DNA of 21,536 bases from Rhodospirillaceae bacterium (lineage in GTDB: Bacteria > Pseudomonadota > Alphaproteobacteria > UBA8366 > GCA-2717185), in the NCBI GenBank assembly GCA_002717185.1, contig PBDC01000096.1:1-21536 (forward strand). The letters run 5' to 3'. The translations under genes and the position numbers were made by a program. This document shows, piece after piece, positions 8,619-15,134 of this stretch (position 1 is its first letter; every line of letters starts with the position of its first letter). Below the pieces are notes generated by a model. The model saw only the letters and a program-made list of their open reading frames with translations, was not told the origin of the DNA and ran no database searches.

Positions 8619-9677
8619 TTAAACGTCGATACGCTCCGTCACGCTTCGTGTCATATACCAGCTCGATAACCAGGCGGAGTGACGGCCTGTTCCCCCGGCA
8701 ACAGTGATGATGAAATCCTCCGGGGCATAAACAATAGGCACCATAAAGTTGGGGTCGGACTCGTCATACTCCTCCGGCCAAACACGGAAATTCCAATAGG
8801 ACCGATTGCGCAGATCCTTCATTGGCATGCGCGCATGCTCGAATAGATATGACTGCACATCCTGACGCGAGTAACCATCCTTGGCTATCTCCTCAGCATG
8901 TTCCGGCCCAAGGACAAGACCAATCGCAGTCCGGTTAACCTGATGGAGGTAATTTACCAGACCCATTCGCCGCATCGATCCGGCGATAGTTTCAAGGTTG
9001 CCGAGACCTGTCTCTTGTCCCCCTTCGTTGATATAATGCACACCTCGAAGACCGATAACAGTGACCGTCGAATCTGGCTTTTTAAAGCCACGATTGACAC
9101 GAAGTGGATCCCAGGGATTTGCGGGCTCATTCTCAGCAAAACAAAAGGAGTAGCGGCCAGGCCAGGCCTGAGTACCCTTGTCCATTTCTCCTGGGATGGC
9201 ACCAGCAATGTTTCGGATAACGAGGCGAAGCGCACGACCGATTGTAGCATTGGGCCGGAAACCCGCTCCGAGACATCCCGAACCGCTATTGATGCAAATT
9301 TCCTCACCGTAGGTGCCACTGACAATGAAGACTGGCGCGGCACCACCAGTCGTCGTCGAGACGCTTCCGACGTTATACTCCTTGTGCAGCATGGCTTTAA
9401 CACCAGCGAGGACCACAGGAAAATATTCCGGCCGGCATCCAGCCATCACAGCGTTGGCGGCGACTTTCTCAACAGTTACCGTCCCATTGACCGGCGGCAT
9501 GACACCCAAGACTTCCGTGGGTTCACGGTCGCCAATCATCATTACCACCGCATCTTCGGTCGGTGGCATTATCGGCAAACCATCGCTCCAGCCTTCCTCG
9601 TGAAAACGCTCGTTGATGTCAATATAGGAATCCGCGAGCGAGAACCGGGTCGCCTTTATCACTGGAGTAGCGCTCAT
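8619..9677 (-). CDS. Conserved uncharacterised protein, partner of the UGSC selenoprotein
   Basis: A 352-residue soluble protein of a conserved family whose function I do not know. Its distinctive features are the GWSDGLPIMPPTED motif (about 29-42), a VEKVAANAVMAGCRPEYFPVV segment (Cys81), an INSGSGCLGAGFRPNATIGRA segment (Cys128, Cys135) and GRYSFCFAENE (Cys169). These dense conserved-looking blocks, with three of the four Cys inside them, suggest an enzyme rather than a structural protein. Its ATG shares one base with the stop of the UGSC selenoprotein (TAATG), and GGAAG lies about 9 nt upstream, so the two are translationally coupled and probably work as a pair. hyuA follows. I infer that one or more Cys exchange electrons or thiols with the Sec/Cys pair of the partner; this is untested. 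It has no signal peptide or membrane helix. Confidence 0.75.
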   Translation of the reverse strand: MSATPVIKATRFSLADSYIDINERFHEEGWSDGLPIMPPTEDAVVMMIGDREPTEVLGVMPPVNGTVTVEKVAANAVMAGCRPEYFPVVLAGVKAMLHKEYNVGSVSTTTGGAAPVFIVSGTYGEEICINSGSGCLGAGFRPNATIGRALRLVIRNIAGAIPGEMDKGTQAWPGRYSFCFAENEPANPWDPLRVNRGFKKPDSTVTVIGLRGVHYINEGGQETGLGNLETIAGSMRRMGLVNYLHQVNRTAIGLVLGPEHAEEIAKDGYSRQDVQSYLFEHARMPMKDLRNRSYWNFRVWPEEYDESDPNFMVPIVYAPEDFIITVAGGTGRHSAWLSSWYMTRSVTERIDV

Positions 9678-10231
9678 TAGGCGGCTTCCGGCATCAAGGT
9701 TAACGCTCTAGCGATTTCGTCGACGAAACGCTCGGCCATATCTTGCACCTGCTCGACTGTCTTGCTGGCGAGCGGATGATCTACGAATACCTTTGGATGC
9801 GACGGCATCCCGAGAATTTTTGACCGTAACTCCGCCGACTTCGCGAAACCTTCAGTCAAAACCGTCGCTGCAGGCCGACCCAATTTCTCTGCTTCTGTCC
9901 CATCATGTAGACCCCACGTGGTACAGGAACCTCAATCAGCCACAGCGTGGATGATCGCATCGCAGCGAATTGCCATTTCGGCCAGCACTTCCGGCGGCGT
10001 CGCAACGCTAGCACCGTCCTTCAAATAATATTCGAACTCCGTAACCCCATACTTTTCCCGCAGCAGTTCCTGAAGCTTGGAAAGGAATACGTCAGAATGA
10101 CGTTTGCGATTGTCCAGCAGACCTATCCGCGTGCCCTTCAAGCTCTCCAAGCGAGGCGCTAAGGCGTGGATCACCGGCACATCCTCTGCAGCGGGATGCA
10201 CCAAAGTGACCATATGTCCATCGTTCTTCAT
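9677..10231 (-). CDS. UGSC-family selenoprotein (in-frame UGA read as selenocysteine)
   Basis: Read normally, this is two fragments: a 99-residue frame ending at TGA 9932-9934, and a downstream frame in the same phase ending at TAA 9677. Read through, it is one 184-residue protein with selenocysteine at position 100 in the motif DAIIHAVAD-U-G-S-C-TTWGLHDG, which is exactly the U-G-S-C signature that names the family. The N-terminal half (GTRIGLLDNRKRHSDVFLSK, about 33-52) and the C-terminal part (KVFVDHPLAS) also look like that family. The U-x-x-C pair (Sec100, Cys103) implies a redox or thiol role. The arrangement is reminiscent, from memory, of the Sec site in glycine reductase component B. 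AGAGG lies 8 nt before the ATG. A 206-nt gap, with no gene I can support, separates it from the cupin gene upstream; the next gene overlaps by 1 nt. A nonsense mutation is unlikely because the flanks are intact and the TGA falls at the motif. Confidence 0.88.
9898..9934 (-). promoter_or_regulatory. Candidate bacterial SECIS hairpin following the Sec codon
   Basis: Bacterial selenocysteine insertion needs a hairpin directly after the UGA, inside the coding region. Starting 3 nt after the UGA, the RNA can fold as UUCC-UGUA-CC, apical loop ACGUGG, GG-(UC bulge)-UACA-(UGAU bulge)-GGGA. That gives ten base pairs, one of them a G-U pair, broken by two bulges. The loop starts about 13 nt after the UGA and contains GUGG. 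The position is right for a SelB-binding element. The fold was worked out by eye, and the G-in-first-two-loop-bases rule is not cleanly met in this pairing. Confidence 0.45.
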
Positions 10232-10437
10232 TAAGAATACCTCTTAGTAAAATGAATGTTCAGGTATTTTATACAAACGTGAGCGAAGCTCGCTAAAAAC
10301 TCACTATAAAGCGACCACGGCGCCTCGATAGTGACATCGCCGCATTGATAACTATTAACGGTTTCAAGACCAACGGGTCCTTCAGGCAGTTGTTAGAAAA
10401 GGACGTAAATGCGGAGTAACTCACAATTGAATTCGGA

Positions 10438-11214
10438 CTATTTTTCCGTCTTCTGTACATAGCCATCAGGAACACGGGCTGTCAGCGTCTCTGGATTGGA
10501 GCCTGGGCGTTCAGAAGGCCGGGCAAACTGCAGGACCAATACATTCGCACCCTCGCGGCCTGCCTTTAATTTGGGAGGTGAGTCGCCTGGATCCATTCGG
10601 ATCAGCGAATTTCTTGTGAGTGTTTTGCCATCGAACGTAATCGTGCCGGCACAAATTAGGTAATACTGACCACCGCCGTCGTTTTTTAGGCCGTCGATAG
10701 CTGCATTGGCGCCCAGCCGAAATCCAACAGCATCTACGCCATCTTCTTGAACAGCCATTAAGGAATCACAACGACTTTCGCCTTCAGCCAATGGCTCTTG
10801 GTCCTGCTCGAACACTGCCGCAATATTGCGACCCGCTCGGCATGGCATCAAATGCTTCGAGCCCGGCATACTGAAATGGCCGCCACTGGCGACATTGCGC
10901 AACGTGAAAAACGAGATGCCTTCATCTTGTGCTACGATTGGGCCGTAGGGCGTGTAAGCATCCGCATACTGAAAGGTCACTGGACGCACTGGCTTCTTAC
11001 CGATGTGACCATCTCCCGCGACAACGACCTGGAACTGGTCAATGTCGTGAAAATGCGGGTCGATCCGAGCGTTCGCGTAGGGCCTTTCCACAAGGAACCC
11101 CTGAGGGGACATCGTGATCTTTCCAGACGTTCCGAAATAATCTCTTCGTCGCCCGACCCCGTCCTTACGCACAATCTCTTTCAAATCAGCTTCGCTAGCA
11201 GCGATGGCCTGCAT
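10438..11214 (-). CDS. Double-cupin domain protein
   Basis: A 258-residue protein that appears to hold two cupin barrels. The first carries a metal-motif-like PHFHDIDQFQVVVAGDG (His54, His56, with Gln60 where Glu is common), followed by GHIG and a tyrosine-rich YADAYTPYGPI stretch. The second, from about residue 175, has GGGQYYLICAGTITFDG and RMDPGDSPP but lacks an obvious H-x-H. This is the layout of bicupin dioxygenase-like or sugar-binding-like proteins, where one barrel keeps the metal. No signal peptide is seen. ATG 11214 is preferred over an upstream GTG at 11250 because AAGGA lies about 8 nt before it. It is the first gene of the minus-strand operon and diverges from the CoA-transferase. 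Its function is unknown; an oxygenase, isomerase or small-molecule-binding role is possible. Confidence 0.7.
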   Translation of the reverse strand: MQAIAASEADLKEIVRKDGVGRRRDYFGTSGKITMSPQGFLVERPYANARIDPHFHDIDQFQVVVAGDGHIGKKPVRPVTFQYADAYTPYGPIVAQDEGISFFTLRNVASGGHFSMPGSKHLMPCRAGRNIAAVFEQDQEPLAEGESRCDSLMAVQEDGVDAVGFRLGANAAIDGLKNDGGGQYYLICAGTITFDGKTLTRNSLIRMDPGDSPPKLKAGREGANVLVLQFARPSERPGSNPETLTARVPDGYVQKTEK

Positions 11215-11260
11215 GGCTTTGTCCTTCAAACAAGAATTCTCATCTGTCACGCAACATACT

Positions 11261-11293
11261 AGCGGATAAGTACATCTTCACGCCAAATCCGCT
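11261..11293. promoter_or_regulatory. Inverted repeat in the cupin / CoA-transferase divergent region
   Basis: Perfect 7-bp arms AGCGGAT (11261-11267) and ATCCGCT (11287-11293) are separated by 19 bp. They lie in the roughly 150-bp space between two divergently transcribed genes, where a shared operator would be expected. The arms are symmetric, so the site could bind a dimeric regulator. No regulator gene is present in the window to pair with it. Confidence 0.35.
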
Positions 11294-11366
11294 TTAACCG
11301 TGGCTTGAGCGCTGTCGTCGCAAGTCGTACCGTAACGATACAGTTCACTTCCCCGTCAGGCACTTC

Positions 11367-12554
11367 ATGAACAGTAGCTTAAAAGCCCCACTTGAGGGTA
11401 TTCGGGTCATCGATTTTACACAAATCATTGCCGGTCCATACTGCGCCCGCCTGCTCGCGGACTGCGGAGCGGACGTAATAAAGCTCGAGCCGATCATCGG
11501 TGAACACATGCGCAATGCGCCGCCGCAGCGCGATGGACACAGCAGTTATTACGGCCATCTCAACGCCGGGAAAAAAAGTGTAGCTGCGAACCTAACGGAT
11601 CCTCGCGTAAAAGAGGCAATCCTCACGCTTATCGCTGGAAGTGATGTCGTGGTGGAGAATTTTCGGCCTGGCGTAATGAAAAAATTAGGCTTCGGCTACG
11701 AAATCCTATCAGAAGCAAACCCCGATCTGGTTTATTGCGCTATTTCCGGTTTTGGGCAGGACGGACCGCGCGCTCTGCAACCTGCCTACGCGCCGGTCGT
11801 TCACGCCGCAAGCGGCCTCGACCGATCACTGGGAGAATTTGAACCACTAGGGACGCCCCCCCGCAAATCAGGAGTCTATTTCGCGGACTATCTCGCGGCA
11901 ATTTACGCGTTCGGCGCGATCCAGACAGGTTTACTGTCACGCTTTAGGCACGGAGGGGGGCAATTCATAGATGTCGCACTGATGGATTCGGTTATCAACA
12001 TTCTTGTGTTTGAAGTTCAGACCTCACAATTTCCACCGGATTGGAAACGGCGCGGATTTGGACCAATCCATGCAAAAGACGGTTTTGTCATCGTGACCCC
12101 GATCACGCAAAATAATTTTGAGCGATTAGCCCAGGCGATCGAGCGCCCAGATTTACTGATAGACGCGCGCTTCAACGCCCCCTTCAAACGCTCGGCTAAT
12201 TGGAACGACCTGATGGCTGAAGTCGAATGCTGGACAATCCAACGCCCGGCGAAGGCATGTGAAGACATATTGATGTCTGCCGGTATTCCCTGTTCGCGCT
12301 ACTTATCGGTCGGCGAAGCAACGCACGATACGCAATTCGAGGCGCGCGGCGTGATGCAGACGGTGACGGACGCTTCAGGCCCGTTCCAGGTTCCCAATCC
12401 GCCCTACGTGTTCCAGGACGGTTCTGTAGGTGTATCGTCAAACGTCGCCAGAGTGGGCGAACATTCGCGTGAAATCTTGACAGGCTTATGCAAATTGGAC
12501 GGAGCCGCGGTCGAAACGTTAATCGACGATGGCATGGTCACCGTCGCAGATTAG
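11367..12554 (+). CDS. CaiB/BaiF family (type III) CoA-transferase
   Basis: A 395-residue CoA-transferase that would move CoA between a donor thioester and a carboxylic acid, activating the substrate for further metabolism. Visible hallmarks are the N-terminal PLEGIRVIDFTQIIAGPYC and LLADCGADVIKLE segments, LNAGKKSVAANL, the DVVVENFRPGVMKKLG motif (about 93-107), the ISGFGQDGP segment and the catalytic Asp174 in VYFADYLA. The following GQFIDVALMDS segment is also typical. Length is normal. A weak CAGG site lies 7 nt before the ATG. The gene is alone on this strand: it diverges from the cupin gene and converges on the dioxygenase at 12563 with 8 bp between. Formyl-CoA, carnitine and succinyl-CoA:aromatic-acid transferases all share this fold, so the substrate stays open. 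Confidence 0.92.
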   Translation: MNSSLKAPLEGIRVIDFTQIIAGPYCARLLADCGADVIKLEPIIGEHMRNAPPQRDGHSSYYGHLNAGKKSVAANLTDPRVKEAILTLIAGSDVVVENFRPGVMKKLGFGYEILSEANPDLVYCAISGFGQDGPRALQPAYAPVVHAASGLDRSLGEFEPLGTPPRKSGVYFADYLAAIYAFGAIQTGLLSRFRHGGGQFIDVALMDSVINILVFEVQTSQFPPDWKRRGFGPIHAKDGFVIVTPITQNNFERLAQAIERPDLLIDARFNAPFKRSANWNDLMAEVECWTIQRPAKACEDILMSAGIPCSRYLSVGEATHDTQFEARGVMQTVTDASGPFQVPNPPYVFQDGSVGVSSNVARVGEHSREILTGLCKLDGAAVETLIDDGMVTVAD

Positions 12555-12562
12555 TGGGCAAA

Positions 12563-13393
12563 TCAAATTGGCGTATCACCGGCTAAGATCACCCTCTGCA
12601 TAATTCGGCCTTCTTTGTGGTCATAGTCACGATAGGCTACGTGCGAAATTGATCGGTTGTCCCAGATCACCAAATCTCCAAGCTGCCATTGATGTCGGTA
12701 GGTAATTTCGGGCTGGATAACCTGTGTCATGAGCCGGTTCACAAAAGCCTTACTTTTATCTTCGTCCAAGCCCTCTATTTTCGCAGTCTTACCGGGATGG
12801 ATGTAGATTGCCTTTCGTCCCGTCTCTGGATGGGTTCGAATTAAAGGATGAACCTGAACTGCCCCGAACCGCTTTTTGTGCTCATCGCTGACATATGAAT
12901 TGTTCTCGATCCGATTAACTGTCTTCATAGGACCCAGCTGAGCCTTTTCAGCCTTTGATAATGCCTCGTAAGCTAGATGCATGTTTGCGAACCCCGTATC
13001 GCCGCCTGAACGCGGGAGTGCAAGTGAGTACATCGCAGTCATTTTCGGCGGCTTTGCGTGGTTTGTATGGTCGGTATGCCAATCTTTCGAGCCAAGCGGA
13101 ACACCGCGCCCGTCGTCTCCCATTGGCGACTGACGGCTGTCCAAGACCGCAATTTCTGGATGGTCCTCCATCAGCAGATCACTGAGATGCTGTTCCATCG
13201 TCTCACCAAACAATCGCACGGCGGAAAGATACTGCTCAGCACTCAGGTTCTGGTCGCGGACCACCAACACAAGTCTGTCCCGCAGCGACTGTTTCAGCGT
13301 TTCGACGACCTCATTCGGCACGGGCTCCGACAGATCAATGCCTCTAACTTCGACACCCAAAGCATCCGCTAACGGCTTCAATGACAGCGACAA
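12563..13393 (-). CDS. TauD/TfdA family Fe(II)/2-oxoglutarate dioxygenase
   Basis: A 276-residue non-haem iron dioxygenase using O2 and 2-oxoglutarate to hydroxylate a small organic acid, sulfonate, ether or similar molecule. The iron triad is complete: H-x-D at His106 and Asp108 (DWHTDHTNH) and distal His251 (IWDNRSISHVAYR). Arg263 or Arg267 is in place to bind 2-oxoglutarate. The start is unusual. TTG at 13393 has no nearby ATG alternative but is preceded by a near-ideal ribosome site, GAGAGGTGAG. The WHTDHTNH segment, with a second His after the Asp, is typical of some TfdA-like rather than strict TauD enzymes. It converges with the CoA-transferase and lies just downstream of the Popeye-like gene (67 nt). 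Two further TauD-type genes lie at 19832 and 20777. Confidence 0.9.
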   Translation of the reverse strand: MSLSLKPLADALGVEVRGIDLSEPVPNEVVETLKQSLRDRLVLVVRDQNLSAEQYLSAVRLFGETMEQHLSDLLMEDHPEIAVLDSRQSPMGDDGRGVPLGSKDWHTDHTNHAKPPKMTAMYSLALPRSGGDTGFANMHLAYEALSKAEKAQLGPMKTVNRIENNSYVSDEHKKRFGAVQVHPLIRTHPETGRKAIYIHPGKTAKIEGLDEDKSKAFVNRLMTQVIQPEITYRHQWQLGDLVIWDNRSISHVAYRDYDHKEGRIMQRVILAGDTPI

Positions 13394-13460
13394 GCCTCAC
13401 CTCTCGGAAATTACGTTCACAAAACAAAATCGGTGCGAGTATATAGCGCAGGTCCGACTT

Positions 13461-14117
13461 TCATACTGGGGCCGTCAACTTGCGCATCAAATCAATGCTA
13501 AAAACCTGCTTCATGGCAACGTCCATACTTGGATTGCGGGCCAGCAGTCTGCGCAACTCCTTGCCGGGCCAGGATACATAGCTGCACGGTTTTGTTGCCA
13601 GAACCGTCGCCGTAGCTGGCCCACCCTGGATAAACGAAATCTCGCCGATCATTGCACCATCACGCGCGCGGCCAATTTCAGCCCCATCGCGTTCAACCTT
13701 TACTTCGCCGTTATATAAAAGCTTCAAGCCACCGACGACACTGCCCTGCTCCGCTAATTTCTGGCCAACCTCGACATTCTGCCATTCGCCGATCCGTAGG
13801 AGTTTTTTAAATTCAATCGGGGAAAAATTAGAGAACACAGTATCGTGAAGCTCCGCTTCCTCATCTGAGAACTCAATCGCACGTCGCTCGAAAACAAATC
13901 TAACTATCCTGAAGCTGTTAATGAAGATGAATATCGAAAGCCAAAAAATCACCAGCCAAAGTGGGCCCTCAGGTATCAGATAATTGTACGCGATACCTAT
14001 CAAGCAGCTAACAATAGCGAATATCCGAAGCGCCATCATATCGCGTAATGCAAAAGACAAAGCAGTGATCAAAAATGATACGTGACCAATAAAATCCAGA
14101 TAGGTCAGTTCCAGCAT
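13461..14117 (-). CDS. Popeye-like membrane protein with cyclic-nucleotide-binding domain
   Basis: A 218-residue protein with three hydrophobic segments (about 9-24, 29-48 and 52-74) followed by a cytoplasmic cyclic-nucleotide-binding fold (about 95-205). This matches the layout of bacterial and animal Popeye-domain proteins. In the binding cassette, GAMIGEISFIQGG keeps the Gly-Glu (158-159) of CRP-type domains, but the Arg that normally contacts the phosphate is missing: the motif reads PATATV instead of R-x-A-x-V. Popeye proteins are known to use a divergent phosphate-binding cassette, so binding may still occur. It could sense cAMP or cGMP at the membrane. The ATG has only a weak ribosome site. 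It lies 69 nt after the hydrolase gene and 67 nt before the dioxygenase gene. Its link to the catabolic genes is unclear. Confidence 0.78.
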   Translation of the reverse strand: MLELTYLDFIGHVSFLITALSFALRDMMALRIFAIVSCLIGIAYNYLIPEGPLWLVIFWLSIFIFINSFRIVRFVFERRAIEFSDEEAELHDTVFSNFSPIEFKKLLRIGEWQNVEVGQKLAEQGSVVGGLKLLYNGEVKVERDGAEIGRARDGAMIGEISFIQGGPATATVLATKPCSYVSWPGKELRRLLARNPSMDVAMKQVFSIDLMRKLTAPV

Positions 14118-14186
14118 TTCGCTATCCAGTTCCTGCCAAGGGGAGAAGATGTAAAAATTTGGGAAAAAAGCCCTAACTCAAAACCG

Positions 14187-15029
14187 TCAAAGACCATGAC
14201 ATTCCGCGGAAAATTTCACGAGCTCACGGTTGAACCTTTCCGCGTCTTCGTAAAATGGCGCATGGCCAACGTTTTGATAGATTGACAGAGTAGATCCACT
14301 TATTAAAGCAGTGTTGTGCTCCGCCATCGCCAATAGCACCGACGTATCTGCATCACCATGACTGAACAGCGCAGGAACGGATAGCCCTGACAAAACGTCA
14401 TCATTATTCTCCGACCGATCGAGCATCGCTTTACAAACATTCGGCGGCACAGAGAGGTTGTAGCCCAGCATGGTGTAAAAATCGGGATCCACAATCGGGC
14501 CCATTGTCAGGCTCTCAAGGAAACGCCGCACAGCCGCTTCACGCAACACCGCGTCCCGCGAACAGAAACCCGGGACGAGTTCTAGAAACAAGCTGCCGGA
14601 AAAGGCTCGCGCCTTGTCATTGCCCACGAGGGTTCGCGCCGCAACCAGGTTAATCCCTTTAAGCGCTGCACTACCGTACGAACGCAGATAGTCACACAGG
14701 ATAAGGCCCGAAAAAGACCAAGCTGCGATTACACACCCGTCCAAACCCACTTGATCAATGATAGCGGCAATATCTCCCGCCCAAACGGTGCCATCATTAT
14801 AGGCGTTGGGTGCGTCGGGTCTTTCCGAGCGACCATGGCCACGGTGATCAAACGTGACAAGACGAAACTTCGTCAACATTGGATCCGTAATTTGCCGGGA
14901 CCAGCACCAAAGCGACTGGGCGTATCCGTGTAGAAAGAGGATCGGCGGCCCTTCCGGGTCTCCATATTCACAGACATTCAACCGAACGCCGTCCGCCCCC
15001 TTGATGAAGTAACTGCATCCCATACGCAT
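14187..15029 (-). CDS. Alpha/beta hydrolase (haloperoxidase/esterase-like)
   Basis: A 280-residue alpha/beta hydrolase. The family pattern is clear: LFLHGYAQSLWCW (oxyanion region, about 31-43), DHRGHGRSERPDA, the nucleophile strand, SHGDADTSV with the likely acid Asp228, and NVGHAPFYED with His256. The nucleophile elbow is atypical. It reads A-W-S-F-S-G, so Ser105 has Ala at -2 and Ser at +2 instead of the two Gly of GxSxG. Small residues are tolerated there, so activity is plausible. ATG 15029 has AAAGG 8 nt upstream; a second ATG two codons later is possible. The gene diverges from the first GMC oxidoreductase across about 105 bp holding an inverted repeat. Likely reactions are ester, lactone or C-C bond hydrolysis. 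Confidence 0.85.
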   Translation of the reverse strand: MRMGCSYFIKGADGVRLNVCEYGDPEGPPILFLHGYAQSLWCWSRQITDPMLTKFRLVTFDHRGHGRSERPDAPNAYNDGTVWAGDIAAIIDQVGLDGCVIAAWSFSGLILCDYLRSYGSAALKGINLVAARTLVGNDKARAFSGSLFLELVPGFCSRDAVLREAAVRRFLESLTMGPIVDPDFYTMLGYNLSVPPNVCKAMLDRSENNDDVLSGLSVPALFSHGDADTSVLLAMAEHNTALISGSTLSIYQNVGHAPFYEDAERFNRELVKFSAECHGL

Positions 15030-15062
15030 TCAAGTAACCTTTAAAGCAATGCTCCACCAGCG

Positions 15063-15080
15063 TCGGCAGAAATTTGCCGA
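15063..15080. promoter_or_regulatory. Inverted repeat in the hydrolase / GMC divergent region
   Basis: A dyad with 6-bp arms TCGGCA and TGCCGA and a 6-bp AT-rich spacer (GAAATT), 18 bp in all. It sits centrally between the start of the minus-strand hydrolase (15029) and the plus-strand GMC gene (15135). Size and position fit an operator for a dimeric regulator (for example GntR or TetR type) controlling both directions. No clear -10/-35 pair was identified. Confidence 0.4.
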
Positions 15081-15134
15081 AATCCTTGTTCTTTGGCAGG
15101 CTACCGTCTCCATTTTGGGAGGTATAAGAAAAAC

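Noticed and set aside
8898..9680. A 260-codon plus-strand frame
   Set aside because: It is a shadow of the 352-residue minus-strand gene. Its translation has no family motif, while the minus strand shows strongly patterned protein.
9932..9934. TGA as a nonsense mutation making a pseudogene or two separate genes
   Set aside because: The reading phase is intact on both sides, the TGA sits exactly at the U of U-G-S-C, and the second half lacks its own ATG and good ribosome site.
10277..10292. Hairpin GTGAGC-GAA-GCTCGC as a terminator after the cupin gene
   Set aside because: The 6-bp stem includes a G-U pair, and no T-run follows it on the operon strand.
10293..10475. A 60-codon minus-strand frame between the cupin and UGSC genes
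   Set aside because: It overlaps the end of the cupin gene in another frame, has a low-complexity Ser/Arg-rich product and no ribosome site.
15093..15134. 14-residue extension of GMC copy 1 from TTG 15093
   Set aside because: The GGGAGG ribosome site lies inside this stretch, and GTG 15135 aligns with the start and length of copy 2.
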